35,770 bases of DNA, taken from NCBI RefSeq assembly GCF_902499135.1, contig NZ_CABVPR010000063.1:1-35770 (forward strand). Reading direction: 5' to 3'. This stretch comes from Burkholderia dolosa. GTDB taxonomy: Bacteria; Pseudomonadota; Gammaproteobacteria; Burkholderiales; Burkholderiaceae. The translations under genes were made by a program, and so were the position numbers. Shown piece after piece: positions 1 to 7,635 of this stretch; the first letter of the stretch is position 1; each line of letters begins with the position of its first letter. The notes under the pieces were generated by a model, which was not told where the DNA came from, searched no databases, and was given only the letters and a program-made list of their open reading frames with translations.

Positions 1-679
1 GCCGGCGCCCATTCTCGTTGCGAAGCAGTACGTCGTGAAGCGCGGCGACACGCTGACCGGCATCGCGTCCGCGCACGACTGCAGCGTCGGCGACCTGCGC
101 ACGTGGAACAAGCTCGGCGCGCGCAGCCGTCTGCGCGCCGGGCAGGTGCTGCGCATCGTCGCGCGGCAACAGCCGCAACCGGCGGCCGCACCGGCTGCAC
201 AGGCGGCCGCACCGGTTGCCGCGAGCGATGCGTCGGGCGGCGCGTCGGCAGCCGCATCGAGCGCGAGCGACCGGCAGGTCATCAAGGAAACGAAGCGGCA
301 CGCGAGCGGCGTCGCGCTCACGTGGCCCGCGCGCGGCAAGATCGTCGAGACGTTCAGGCCGGGGCAGAACCGCGGCATTCAGATCGCCGGCCGGCCGGGC
401 GATCCGGTGCGCGCGGCCGCCGACGGACGCGTGATGTATGCGGGCACGGGCCTGAACGATTACGGCAGCCTGATCATCGTCCAGCACAACGCGGATTTTC
501 TGACCGCGTATGCGCACAACCGCAAGCTGCTCGTGAAGACCGGCGACATCGTGCGCCAGGGCGACGCGATCGCCGAGATGGGCGATCTCGACAACTCGCG
601 CGTCGCGCTGCTGTTCGAAGTGCGGCGCGACGGCAAGCCGGTCAATCCGATGCCGTATCTGCCTTCGTCGCAAGGCTGA
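1..679 (+). CDS. NlpD-like LysM/M23 (LytM) protein, 5' truncated by window edge
   Basis: The reading frame is open from the first bases of the window, so the true start and any signal peptide lie upstream. The visible part begins inside a LysM peptidoglycan-binding module (YVVKRGDTLTGIA, ending near RAGQVLRIV). An Ala/Pro/Ser-rich linker follows, then a C-terminal M23/LytM domain from WPARGKIVETF to NPMPYLP. Active M23 enzymes carry an HxxxD zinc motif and a final HxH. Here the first site reads NRGIQIAG, and the last reads ALLFEVR where NlpD proteins have LHFE, so the metal ligands are missing while YAHN is kept. Degenerate LytM proteins such as NlpD and EnvC are known to activate cell-wall amidases rather than cut peptidoglycan. 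I infer a divisome or amidase-activator role in the periplasm or outer membrane. It is probably a second NlpD paralogue rather than the rpoS-linked one. Confidence 0.85.
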   Translation, partial: PAPILVAKQYVVKRGDTLTGIASAHDCSVGDLRTWNKLGARSRLRAGQVLRIVARQQPQPAAAPAAQAAAPVAASDASGGASAAASSASDRQVIKETKRHASGVALTWPARGKIVETFRPGQNRGIQIAGRPGDPVRAAADGRVMYAGTGLNDYGSLIIVQHNADFLTAYAHNRKLLVKTGDIVRQGDAIAEMGDLDNSRVALLFEVRRDGKPVNPMPYLPSSQG

Positions 680-868
680 CGCCGGCGGCGCCGCTGGAAC
701 GCGGGCGTCGTCGCTGCTACGCTACGAGCGTTTCATGCGCGCTGCGCGTGCGCGCGGCCGACGGCGGCGCTGGACGATGCACGGCCGAGCCTGCCGCGGC
801 TGCCGTCCGCGCAACGGGCGCGCATGCGTTGTTTCGAGCCACCGTTTCCGACAGAACATTCCCCATTC

Positions 869-1771
869 ATGGAACACTCTCCGACCCGTCGCTCGCTGTT
901 GCTCGCCGCGTTATCCGCACCGTTCGTCGCCGCATGCACATCTGCGCCCGTCGCCGATCAGGGTCGCGCCCATGCCGCGCAATCGGCGCTCGCCGCGCTT
1001 GAACAGGCGTCGAACGGCCGGCTCGGCGTCGCCGCGCTCGATACGTCGAACGGCACGCGAATCGCGCATCACGCGCGGCAGCGGTTCCCGCTGTGCGGCA
1101 CCTATGCGGTCGTCGCGGCGGCCGCGATGCTCGCGCGGGCGTCGCTCGACGCGTCGCTGCTGCCGCGCCGCATCCTGTATCGCCGCTATGAAATCGTGTC
1201 GGGCTCGCCGGTCACCGAGAGCCACGTCGATACCGGGATGACGATCGCGCAGCTGTGCGTCGCGATGCTGCAGGCCGGCGACAAGGGGGCGGGCAATCTG
1301 CTGATGGGCGTGCTCGGCGGCCCGCAGGCCGTCACGTCGTTCGCGCGCGAAAGCGGCGACACGACGTTCCGCCTCGATCACTGGGAACCCGAACTGAACA
1401 GGGCCGTGCCCGACGACGAACGCGACACGTCGACGCCGGTCGCGATGGTCGACACGCTGCAGCGGCTGCTGCTCGGCGAAACCGTGCTGCACGAACCGCA
1501 GCGCACGCAGCTCACGGAATGGCTGACGGACAGCGCGCGCGGCACGCCGGGCATCGCGGCGGGCGTGCCGCCCGGCTGGCGCGTCGCCGGCAAGACGGGC
1601 ACCGGCGGCTACGGCACGACGACCGACGTCGCCGTCGTGTGGCCGCCGTCGCGCGCGCCGCTCGTGATGGCCGTGTCGTTCACGCAGCCGCGCGCCGATG
1701 CGGCGGCGCGCGCGGACGTCGTCGCGTCGGCCGCACGCATCGCCGCCGGTGCGCTGACCGCCAGCGCCTGA
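869..1771 (+). CDS. Class A beta-lactamase homologue lacking the catalytic Ser and Lys
   Basis: A 300-aa protein with the complete class A beta-lactamase fold signature and full family length. The N-terminus has a twin-arginine stretch (TRRSLLLAA) followed by a lipobox ending at Cys23 (FVAAC), so a Tat-exported lipoprotein is likely, as is known for Burkholderia PenA. The normal Ser70-x-x-Lys73 motif (CSTFK) is CGTYA here, with Gly77 and Ala80. The SDN loop is GDK (Gly137, Lys139). The omega-loop WEPELN with Glu166 (Glu173 here), the RDT-TP segment and the KTG motif (Lys242) are intact. Acylation by Ser70 is therefore impossible and classical beta-lactamase activity is not expected. It may bind beta-lactams or peptidoglycan fragments non-covalently, or have another role. 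An upstream ATG at 824 also exists, but the 869 start places the export signal at the N-terminus. Confidence 0.88.
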   Translation: MEHSPTRRSLLLAALSAPFVAACTSAPVADQGRAHAAQSALAALEQASNGRLGVAALDTSNGTRIAHHARQRFPLCGTYAVVAAAAMLARASLDASLLPRRILYRRYEIVSGSPVTESHVDTGMTIAQLCVAMLQAGDKGAGNLLMGVLGGPQAVTSFARESGDTTFRLDHWEPELNRAVPDDERDTSTPVAMVDTLQRLLLGETVLHEPQRTQLTEWLTDSARGTPGIAAGVPPGWRVAGKTGTGGYGTTTDVAVVWPPSRAPLVMAVSFTQPRADAAARADVVASAARIAAGALTASA

Positions 1772-1898
1772 TTCCCGCGCGACGGTCGACGCACCCGCGC
1801 GCGGCGCGACACCTCGCGCAAAGCCGGCGTTTGGCTTATCGTGTCGATCAGCGCGCGCCGGTGCCGGCGCGCCGTTTCTTACGCCGATCCGTTCCGTC

Positions 1899-2771
1899 AT
1901 GCGCCGACTTCCGCCCCTGCACGCGCTGCAGATCTTCTCGACGGTGGCCCGCCACCGCAGCTTCACGCGCGCGGCCGAGCAGCTGTGCATCACGCAGGGC
2001 GCGGTGAGCCGGCAGATCCAGACGCTCGAAGCGCATTACGGTTTTCCGCTGTTCAGGCGGCATGCGAAGGGGCTCACGCTGACGCCCGAAGGCGAGCAGC
2101 TGCTGCCGGTCGTCAACGAAAGCTTCGCGCGGATCGAAGACATTTCATCGAAGCTCACGCGGCAGCGCACCGATCTCGCGCTGAAGGTGCCGACCTGCGT
2201 GATGCGCTGGATGCTGCCGCGCATCATGCGCTTCCAGGGCGAGCATCCCGATCTGCACGTGCAGATCACGACCGCGTGGCAGCACGTCGTCGATTTTTCG
2301 AGCGAGCCGTTCGATGCGGCCGTCGTCTACGGCACGTCGCCGGGCGCCGGCGTGTTCGCGCTGCCGCTGTTCGACGAGCGGCTGACGCCGGTATGTGCGC
2401 CCGAACTGCGGCACGCGCTGCCGCTCGACGCGGTGGGCGATCTCGCGCGTCATACGCTGCTGCATCCGACGCGCGATCATCGCGACTGGCGCGCGTGGCT
2501 CGATTACGCGGGCGAGCGCGGCGTCGACGCCGAACGCGGGCCGACGTTCGACACGCTCGATCTCGCGACGAACGCGGCGATGCAGGGCTTCGGCGTCGCG
2601 ATCGGCGACGTGACGCTCGTCGACGACGACGTCAGCGCGCGCCGGCTCGAACGTCCGTTCGACATCGTGCTCGAAACCGGCGCACGCTACTTCTTCGTCT
2701 ACCCCGAAACCATCGGCAGCCAGCAGAAGATCCGCGCGTTCAGCGACTGGATCGCGCGCCATCGCGACTGA
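1899..2771 (+). CDS. LysR-family regulator, GcvA/AmpR type
   Basis: A 290-aa LysR-type transcriptional regulator. The N-terminal winged helix-turn-helix starts at LPPLHALQIFSTVARH and includes FTRAAEQLCITQGAVSRQI (about residues 5-65). A periplasmic-binding-protein-like effector domain follows (about 90-290). The opening PLHALQIF and the segment RRHAKGLTLTPEGEQLLP resemble the GcvA/AmpR branch, which includes regulators of beta-lactamase genes. It lies 127 bp downstream of the beta-lactamase homologue on the same strand, whereas penA-penR and ampC-ampR pairs are divergent. The link to the neighbour is therefore only suggested by position. The target genes and effector are unknown. Confidence 0.88.
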   Translation: MRRLPPLHALQIFSTVARHRSFTRAAEQLCITQGAVSRQIQTLEAHYGFPLFRRHAKGLTLTPEGEQLLPVVNESFARIEDISSKLTRQRTDLALKVPTCVMRWMLPRIMRFQGEHPDLHVQITTAWQHVVDFSSEPFDAAVVYGTSPGAGVFALPLFDERLTPVCAPELRHALPLDAVGDLARHTLLHPTRDHRDWRAWLDYAGERGVDAERGPTFDTLDLATNAAMQGFGVAIGDVTLVDDDVSARRLERPFDIVLETGARYFFVYPETIGSQQKIRAFSDWIARHRD

Positions 2772-2814
2772 CGCGCGTGCGCGCGGTTCGCCGCGCGGCC
2801 GCGGATTCGCCGGT

Positions 2815-3150
2815 CTACTGATAAGTGACGATCGCGATCATCGGTGCGCGCTCGTTCGCGGCGCGCGAAGGTAAAGCGATGGGATGCGATGCCTGCGTGA
2901 ACGTCGCGGTCTTGAGCGTGCGCGACGATGCGGCATCGACGAACGCGATCTGGCCGGCGGCCGGGCGTGGGCAGTCCGGACGCACGCGCGCGGGCGTCGT
3001 GCCCGCCGCGTCGAGCGCGAACGAGCACGGCGGCTCGACGATCATGCCGGTGAAGCGAACGATGCCGGAGCTGCTGTCGGCAAACGACGGCAACGACGCC
3101 AGAAGCGAGGCAGCCAATGCGAACGACACGGCAAACGGGTGAGGCTTCAT
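2815..3150 (-). CDS. Small exported fimbrial-like protein
   Basis: A 111-aa protein with a clear Sec signal peptide (MKPHPFAVSFALAASLLAS... cleaved near SFA-DSS). The start was chosen at the ATG directly before this signal; a longer frame exists upstream but adds unlikely residues. The mature start, SGIVRFTGMIVEPPCSF, resembles the first beta-strands of type 1 fimbrial subunits (GxIxFxGxIVxxPC), with a second Cys in RPDCPRP that could form the conserved disulfide. At about 90 mature residues it is much shorter than a normal pilin (about 150), and no chaperone or usher gene is nearby. It may be a reduced pilin-like protein or a periplasmic protein of unknown function. Confidence 0.65.
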   Translation of the reverse strand: MKPHPFAVSFALAASLLASLPSFADSSSGIVRFTGMIVEPPCSFALDAAGTTPARVRPDCPRPAAGQIAFVDAASSRTLKTATFTQASHPIALPSRAANERAPMIAIVTYQ

Positions 3151-3501
3151 GACGGGCTCCAGAAAGGAAGCGCGTCGCAGCGCGGCCGCTCGACCGGCAG
3201 CCGTCAACGCTGCGATGCTGTGTGCGTAAACGGCAATTCCATCGAACCTCTTGAGCAGGAAACCGGAGACGATCGGCACGGGCAAACGCCGCCGCGTGCC
3301 TTCAATCAATTTATCTCAAAATCGGGCGGCGGCAAGTCGGGGTAATGCCGTAAGGGCAGCAGCGGACGACGGGCGTTCGCCGCTATCGTTGCAGACGCAA
3401 CCGCGTTGCAGCGGCGGAAAAGCGAAACGGCCGCTCGTCGGTCACGAGCGGCCGTTTCGTTTTGCAGCGCGATCGCGACGGATCGCGGCAGCTCGCGCCG
3501 A
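3151..3501. other. Gene-free interval upstream of the fimbrial-like gene
   Basis: No convincing coding region is present. It contains the leader side of the fimbrial-like gene (reading left) and the terminator of the GlsB gene at 3418-3463. A short AT-rich patch around 3300-3325 could be promoter sequence, but I cannot assign boxes. Confidence 0.5.
3418..3463 (-). terminator. Rho-independent terminator after glsB-like gene
   Basis: A perfect 16-bp stem (3423-3438 paired with 3444-3459, arm CGAAACGGCCGCTCGT on +) with a 5-nt loop. It is flanked by A4 on the left and T4 on the right, so it can work in both directions. It lies about 40 bp past the stop of the GlsB-family gene on the minus strand, which it most likely terminates. 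Confidence 0.85.
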
Positions 3502-3756
3502 TCAGCCCGCGCGCTTGCGCAGCGCGCCGACGATCACGAGCAGCACGATCGCGCCGATGATCGATGCGATCCAGCCTGCGCCCTGGCCCGGCGAATACCA
3601 GCCGGCCGCGCGGCCGACGTAGCCGGCGATCAGCGAGCCGACGACGCCGAGCACGATGGTCATCACGATGCCCATCTTGTCGTCGCCGGGCTTGAGCGCG
3701 CGGGCGAGGAGGCCGACGATGAGCCCGACCACCAGGGTTTCGATGAATTGCAGCAT
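3502..3756 (-). CDS. GlsB/YeaQ/YmgE family stress-response membrane protein
   Basis: An 84-aa, highly hydrophobic protein with three predicted membrane helices: MLQFIETLVVGLIVGLLAR, MGIVMTIVLGVVGSLIAGYVG and GWIASIIGAIVLLVIVGAL. The glycine-rich pattern and the GDDKMG turn between helices one and two match the GlsB/YeaQ/YmgE family, often labelled transglycosylase-associated protein. Family members are small inner-membrane proteins induced by stress, and their molecular function is unsettled. A strong ribosome-binding site (AGGGAGGC) lies just upstream of the ATG. A strong terminator follows, so it is probably a single-gene transcript. Confidence 0.9.
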   Translation of the reverse strand: MLQFIETLVVGLIVGLLARALKPGDDKMGIVMTIVLGVVGSLIAGYVGRAAGWYSPGQGAGWIASIIGAIVLLVIVGALRKRAG

Positions 3757-3885
3757 GAACGCCTCCCTATTGCTGTTGAGCGGTTGAAGAACGGAGATGG
3801 ACCGGTGCGGTCCATCGGGGTTCCGCGCGCCGGCAAAGCGGCGCGCGGCGTGCGGAGTATCGCACGCCCGCGCGTTCCGCGGATG

Positions 3886-4662
3886 TCAGTTCGCCGGCTC
3901 GCCGGCGACCGGCTCCGCACGCCGGTAGCCTTCGGTCGCGCGCAGCAGCGTGCGCGTGTAGTCGCGCGCGACGTGCCCCGCGCGCACGTCTTCGATCCGC
4001 AGCTGCTCGACGATTTCGCCGTGCTGCATCACGGCGACGCGCTGGCACAGGAAGCCGACCACCGCGAGGTTGTGGCTGACGAGGATCATCGTCAGGTTGC
4101 GCTCGCGATGCAGGCGGCGCAGCAGGTTCAGGATCTCGGCCTGCACCGATACGTCGAGCGCCGACGTCGGCTCGTCGAGCAGCAGCACGCGCGGCTCGAC
4201 GATCAGCGCACGCGCGATCGCGACGCGCTGCCGCTGGCCGCCCGACAGCTGATGCGGGTAGCGGAAGCGGAACGTCGGGCCGAGCCCGACTTCGGACAGC
4301 GCACGCGCGATGCGCGCGTCGGCGTCGCCGATGCCGTGGATCGACAGCGGCTCGCGCAGCGTCTGGTCGACGGTGAAACGCGGATGCAGCGACGCGTACG
4401 GATCCTGGAACACCATCTGCACGCGGCGGCGGAACGCGCGGTCCGGCGTGCCGCCGACCGTCCGTCCGTCGATCGACAGGCTGCCCGACGCGAGCGGCAC
4501 GAGGCCGGTCAGCGCGCGCAGCAGCGTCGACTTGCCGGAGCCCGATTCGCCGACGAGCCCGAACACTTCGCCGTCGCGCACTGCGAAGCTTGCGTCGCGC
4601 ACCGCGTCGACATGGCCGGTGCGGGTCGGAAAACGGATCGATGCGTGATCGACGTCGATCAT
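3886..4662 (-). CDS. ddpF: Peptide ABC transporter ATP-binding protein, DdpF/DppF type
   Basis: A 258-aa ATPase of the oligopeptide/dipeptide ABC family. It has Walker A GESGSGKST, Q-loop VFQDPYASLHPRFTV, signature LSGGQRQRVAIARAL, Walker B VLLLDEPTSALD and the H-loop VSHN. The start at 4662 overlaps the stop of the preceding ddpD-like gene as ATGA and has an AGGAG site at the right distance; a longer in-frame extension lacks such support. It is the last gene of the ddpX-A-B-C-D-F order, and two half-subunits (DdpD and DdpF) would power one importer. The E. coli ddp gene order is identical, which is the main reason for the symbol. The substrate is inferred to be D-Ala-D-Ala or related wall peptides. 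Confidence 0.9.
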   Translation of the reverse strand: MIDVDHASIRFPTRTGHVDAVRDASFAVRDGEVFGLVGESGSGKSTLLRALTGLVPLASGSLSIDGRTVGGTPDRAFRRRVQMVFQDPYASLHPRFTVDQTLREPLSIHGIGDADARIARALSEVGLGPTFRFRYPHQLSGGQRQRVAIARALIVEPRVLLLDEPTSALDVSVQAEILNLLRRLHRERNLTMILVSHNLAVVGFLCQRVAVMQHGEIVEQLRIEDVRAGHVARDYTRTLLRATEGYRRAEPVAGEPAN

Positions 4663-5567
4663 CGTGAAGGCTCCTGTCGATCGGCGGGCATGGAGAAGGG
4701 CGGCGCGGCATCGAGCCACGCCGGATCGCGCTGCAGCACCGGCAGTTCGTCGGGCGGATTCGCGAGCGGCGGATTCGCGGCGAGCAGCCCGCGCGTATAA
4801 GGGTGCGTCGCGTCGCGCAGGTCGCGCGCCGCACAGGTTTCGACGACGCGCCCCGCATACATCACCGCGACGCGGTCGCAGAACGACATCACGAGCGGCA
4901 GGTCGTGGCTGATGAACATCAGGCCGGTGCCGTGCCGCGCGATCATCGTGTCGAGCACCGCGAGCACCTGCATCGATACCGCGACGTCGAGCGCGGACGT
5001 CGGCTCGTCGGCGATCAGCAGCCGCGGCCCGGTCGACACCATCATCGCGATCATCACGCGCTGGCCCATGCCACCCGACAGCTCGTGCGGATACGCGTCG
5101 GCGACGCGTGCGGGATCGCGGATCTGCACGGCCGCGAGCGCGTCGACGATCCGCTCGCGCAGCGCGCGGCCCCGCAAGCTAGGTTCGTGCCGCCGGAACG
5201 CTTCGCTCATCTGCTTCGCGACGGTCATCACCGGGTTCAGCGAATACTTCGGATCCTGCAGGATCATCCCCATCTGGCTGCCGCACAGCCGCCGGCGCTC
5301 GCGCGGCGACATCGCGAGCAGGTCGTGGCCCGCGAAGCGCATCGTGCGCGCCGAGCAGCGCGCGGCGTCGGGCAGCAGCCCGAGCAGCGCCCGCCCGGTC
5401 AGCGACTTGCCGGAACCCGATTCGCCGACGATGCCGAGCCGTTCGCCGGGCGCGAGCGTCAGCGACAGGTCGCGCACCGCATCGGTCACGACGCCGTCGT
5501 GGCCGCGAAAGCCGATCTTCAGGCCGTCGATTTCGCACAGCGGCGCGACGGCAGAATTCATCTGCAT
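4659..5567 (-). CDS. ddpD: Peptide ABC transporter ATP-binding protein, DdpD/DppD type
   Basis: About 302 aa, with Walker A GESGSGKSLTGRALLG, Q-loop ILQDPKYSLNPVMTV, signature LSGGMGQRVMIAM, Walker B LLIADEPTSALDV, and a C-terminal extension (TRGLLAANPPLANPPDELPV) typical of OppD/DppD subunits. The ATG at 5567 is preferred because GGAG lies six bases before it; another in-frame ATG at 5579 has no ribosome-binding site. The start lies next to the stop of ddpC (TGACATG), and the stop overlaps the ddpF start by ATGA, so the three genes are translationally coupled. It pairs with DdpF at the inner membrane. Confidence 0.9.
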   Translation of the reverse strand: MQMNSAVAPLCEIDGLKIGFRGHDGVVTDAVRDLSLTLAPGERLGIVGESGSGKSLTGRALLGLLPDAARCSARTMRFAGHDLLAMSPRERRRLCGSQMGMILQDPKYSLNPVMTVAKQMSEAFRRHEPSLRGRALRERIVDALAAVQIRDPARVADAYPHELSGGMGQRVMIAMMVSTGPRLLIADEPTSALDVAVSMQVLAVLDTMIARHGTGLMFISHDLPLVMSFCDRVAVMYAGRVVETCAARDLRDATHPYTRGLLAANPPLANPPDELPVLQRDPAWLDAAPPFSMPADRQEPSR

Positions 5568-5568
5568 G

Positions 5569-6486
5569 TCAGGCTCCATGCCGGGGATCGAAGACGTCGC
5601 GCAGCCCGTCGCCGAGCAGGTTGAACGCGAGGCTCACGAGCAGGATCGCCGCGCCGGGCAGCGTCGCGACCCACCACGCGTCGAGCAGCACGTTGCGGCC
5701 CGACGCGACCATGAAGCCCCATTCGGGGCTCGGCGGCTGCGCGCCGAGCCCGAGGAAGCCGAGCCCCGCGACGGTCAGGATGATGCCGGCCATGTCGAGC
5801 GTCGCGCGCACGATCACCGACGACATGCACAGCGGCACGATGTAGCGCAGCAGAATGCGCGGCCCGGACGCGCCCTGCAGCCGCGCCGCGTGGATGTAGT
5901 CGGCCTGCGCGATGCGGATCGTCTCCGCGCGCGCGAGCCGCGCATACGCGGGCCACGCGGTGATCGAGATCGCGACGACCGCGTTGATCACGCCCGGCCC
6001 GAGCGCGGCCGCGAACGCGAGCGCGAGCACGATCTTCGGAAACGCGAGCGCGACGTCGGTGATGCGCATCAGCACGCTGTCGACGAAGCCGCGGCAGTAG
6101 CCGGCCGTCGTGCCGATCGCGACGCCGATCGGCACGACGATCACGACGACGAGCAGCGCGATGCCGAGCGTGAGGCGCGCGCCGCCGATCAGCCTCGACA
6201 GGATGTCGCGGCCGAGCTGATCGGTGCCGAGCCAGTGCGACGGCGAACCGGGCGGCAGCAGGCGATCGGCGAGCACCTGGCGCAGCGGATCGTGCGGCAT
6301 GATCAGCGGGCCGACGATCGCGACGACGATCAGTACGACGAGAATCGCGAGTCCGAACAGGTTCAGCGGATTCGTCGCGAAGCGGCGCCAGCGACGGTAC
6401 GCGAGGCCGAGCGCGGCCTGCGAGCGCGACGCGGGCGCATCGGAAAGCAGCCACGCGCGCAGCGTGACACGGTCGGCATTCGTCAT
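5569..6486 (-). CDS. ddpC: Peptide ABC transporter permease, DdpC/DppC type
   Basis: A 305-aa inner-membrane permease of the OppBC/DppC family. A first transmembrane helix (LNLFGLAILVVLIVVAIVGP) is followed by the family's N-terminal PHDP...HWLGTDQLGRDILSRLIGGAR block, then further helices. The cytoplasmic coupling motif for the ATPases reads YIHAARLQGASGPRILLRYIVP (EAA-like loop), and the helix containing LGFLGLGAQPPSPEWG is characteristic of DppC. It lies 69 bp downstream of ddpB and overlaps ddpD. Together with DdpB it forms the translocation channel. Confidence 0.92.
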   Translation of the reverse strand: MTNADRVTLRAWLLSDAPASRSQAALGLAYRRWRRFATNPLNLFGLAILVVLIVVAIVGPLIMPHDPLRQVLADRLLPPGSPSHWLGTDQLGRDILSRLIGGARLTLGIALLVVVIVVPIGVAIGTTAGYCRGFVDSVLMRITDVALAFPKIVLALAFAAALGPGVINAVVAISITAWPAYARLARAETIRIAQADYIHAARLQGASGPRILLRYIVPLCMSSVIVRATLDMAGIILTVAGLGFLGLGAQPPSPEWGFMVASGRNVLLDAWWVATLPGAAILLVSLAFNLLGDGLRDVFDPRHGA

Positions 6487-6555
6487 CGGGCGGCCTTCGG
6501 CATGGACGGAAACGGAAGCGGAAGCAGGGTAAAGGCGGTCATGTCGAAGCGGCTC

Positions 6556-7626
6556 TCAGCGTGCGCGCGGATCGAATACGCGGTACAGCGCATCGGTCAG
6601 CAGGTTGACGGTGATGAACATCGCGCCGATCACGAGCGTCGCGCCGAGCACCGCGCTCATGTCGGCGTTCAGCAGCGCGCCGGTCAGATACGAGCCGAGC
6701 CCCGGCCACGCGAACACGATTTCGGTCAGCACCGAGCCTTCGAGCAGGTTGCTGTACGTGAGCGCGATCACGGTCAGCAGCGGCACCGCGATGTTGCCGA
6801 ACGCGTGACGCCAGATCACGCGGCGCTCGGACAATCCCTTCGCGCGCGCGGTCACGATGTATTCCTGGTTCAGCTGGTCGAGCATGAACGAGCGCGTCAT
6901 CCGGCTCAGGTACGCGACCGAGTAGTAGCCGAGGATCGCCGCCGGCAGCGCGATGTGCGACAGCGCGTTGCGCAGCACGTCCCATTCGCCGGCGAGCGCC
7001 GCGTCGATCAGCAGGCTGCCGGTGCGCGGCTCGACCATCCCGTCGTACACCGGATCGAGCCGTCCCGGCCCGGCAACCCAGTGCAGCCGCGCATAGAACA
7101 GCAGCAGTCCCATCAGCCCGAGCCAGAACACCGGCACCGAATTGCCGACCAGCCCGACGAAGCGCGCGACGTGATCGATCGGGCGGTTGTGCTTCACCGC
7201 GGCCGCGACGCCGAGCGGCACGCCGATCGCGATGCCGATCAGCGTCGCGATCGTCGCCAGCTCGAGCGTCGCCGGAAACACGCGCTTGATGTCGTCGAGC
7301 ACCGGGTTCGACGTCAGCAGCGACATGCCGAGATCGCCGTGCAGCACGTCGCGCGCATAGATCAGGAATTGCGTGACGAGCGGCTTGTCGAGCCCGAGCG
7401 CGATGCGTTCGGCCGCGTACGCTTCGGCCGACGCGCGATCGCCGAGGATCGCGAGCACCGGATCGATCGGCACCTTGCGGCCGATCACGAACGTCAGCGC
7501 GAGCAGCCCCGCGAACGTGACCGCGAGCGTGAGCGCCCAGCGCAGCACGCGCAGCGTCCAGCGCACGGCCGGGCGTCGCGCGGGCAGCGTGCGCAGCGCT
7601 TCGAGGGAGGAGACGGGAGTCGACAT
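6556..7626 (-). CDS. ddpB: Peptide ABC transporter permease, DdpB/DppB type
   Basis: A 356-aa permease with about six membrane helices. The long periplasmic loop after the first helix (FVIGRKVPIDPVLAILGDRAS...) and the LTSNPVLDDIKRVFPATLELA segment are typical of DppB/OppB. The coupling loop reads YIVTARAKGLSERRVIWRHAFGNI, matching the YVRTARAKG consensus of the family. It starts 9 bp after the stop of the binding-protein gene, so the genes form an operon. It partners with DdpC. Confidence 0.92.
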   Translation of the reverse strand: MSTPVSSLEALRTLPARRPAVRWTLRVLRWALTLAVTFAGLLALTFVIGRKVPIDPVLAILGDRASAEAYAAERIALGLDKPLVTQFLIYARDVLHGDLGMSLLTSNPVLDDIKRVFPATLELATIATLIGIAIGVPLGVAAAVKHNRPIDHVARFVGLVGNSVPVFWLGLMGLLLFYARLHWVAGPGRLDPVYDGMVEPRTGSLLIDAALAGEWDVLRNALSHIALPAAILGYYSVAYLSRMTRSFMLDQLNQEYIVTARAKGLSERRVIWRHAFGNIAVPLLTVIALTYSNLLEGSVLTEIVFAWPGLGSYLTGALLNADMSAVLGATLVIGAMFITVNLLTDALYRVFDPRAR

Positions 7627-7635
7627 GCGGCGGGC

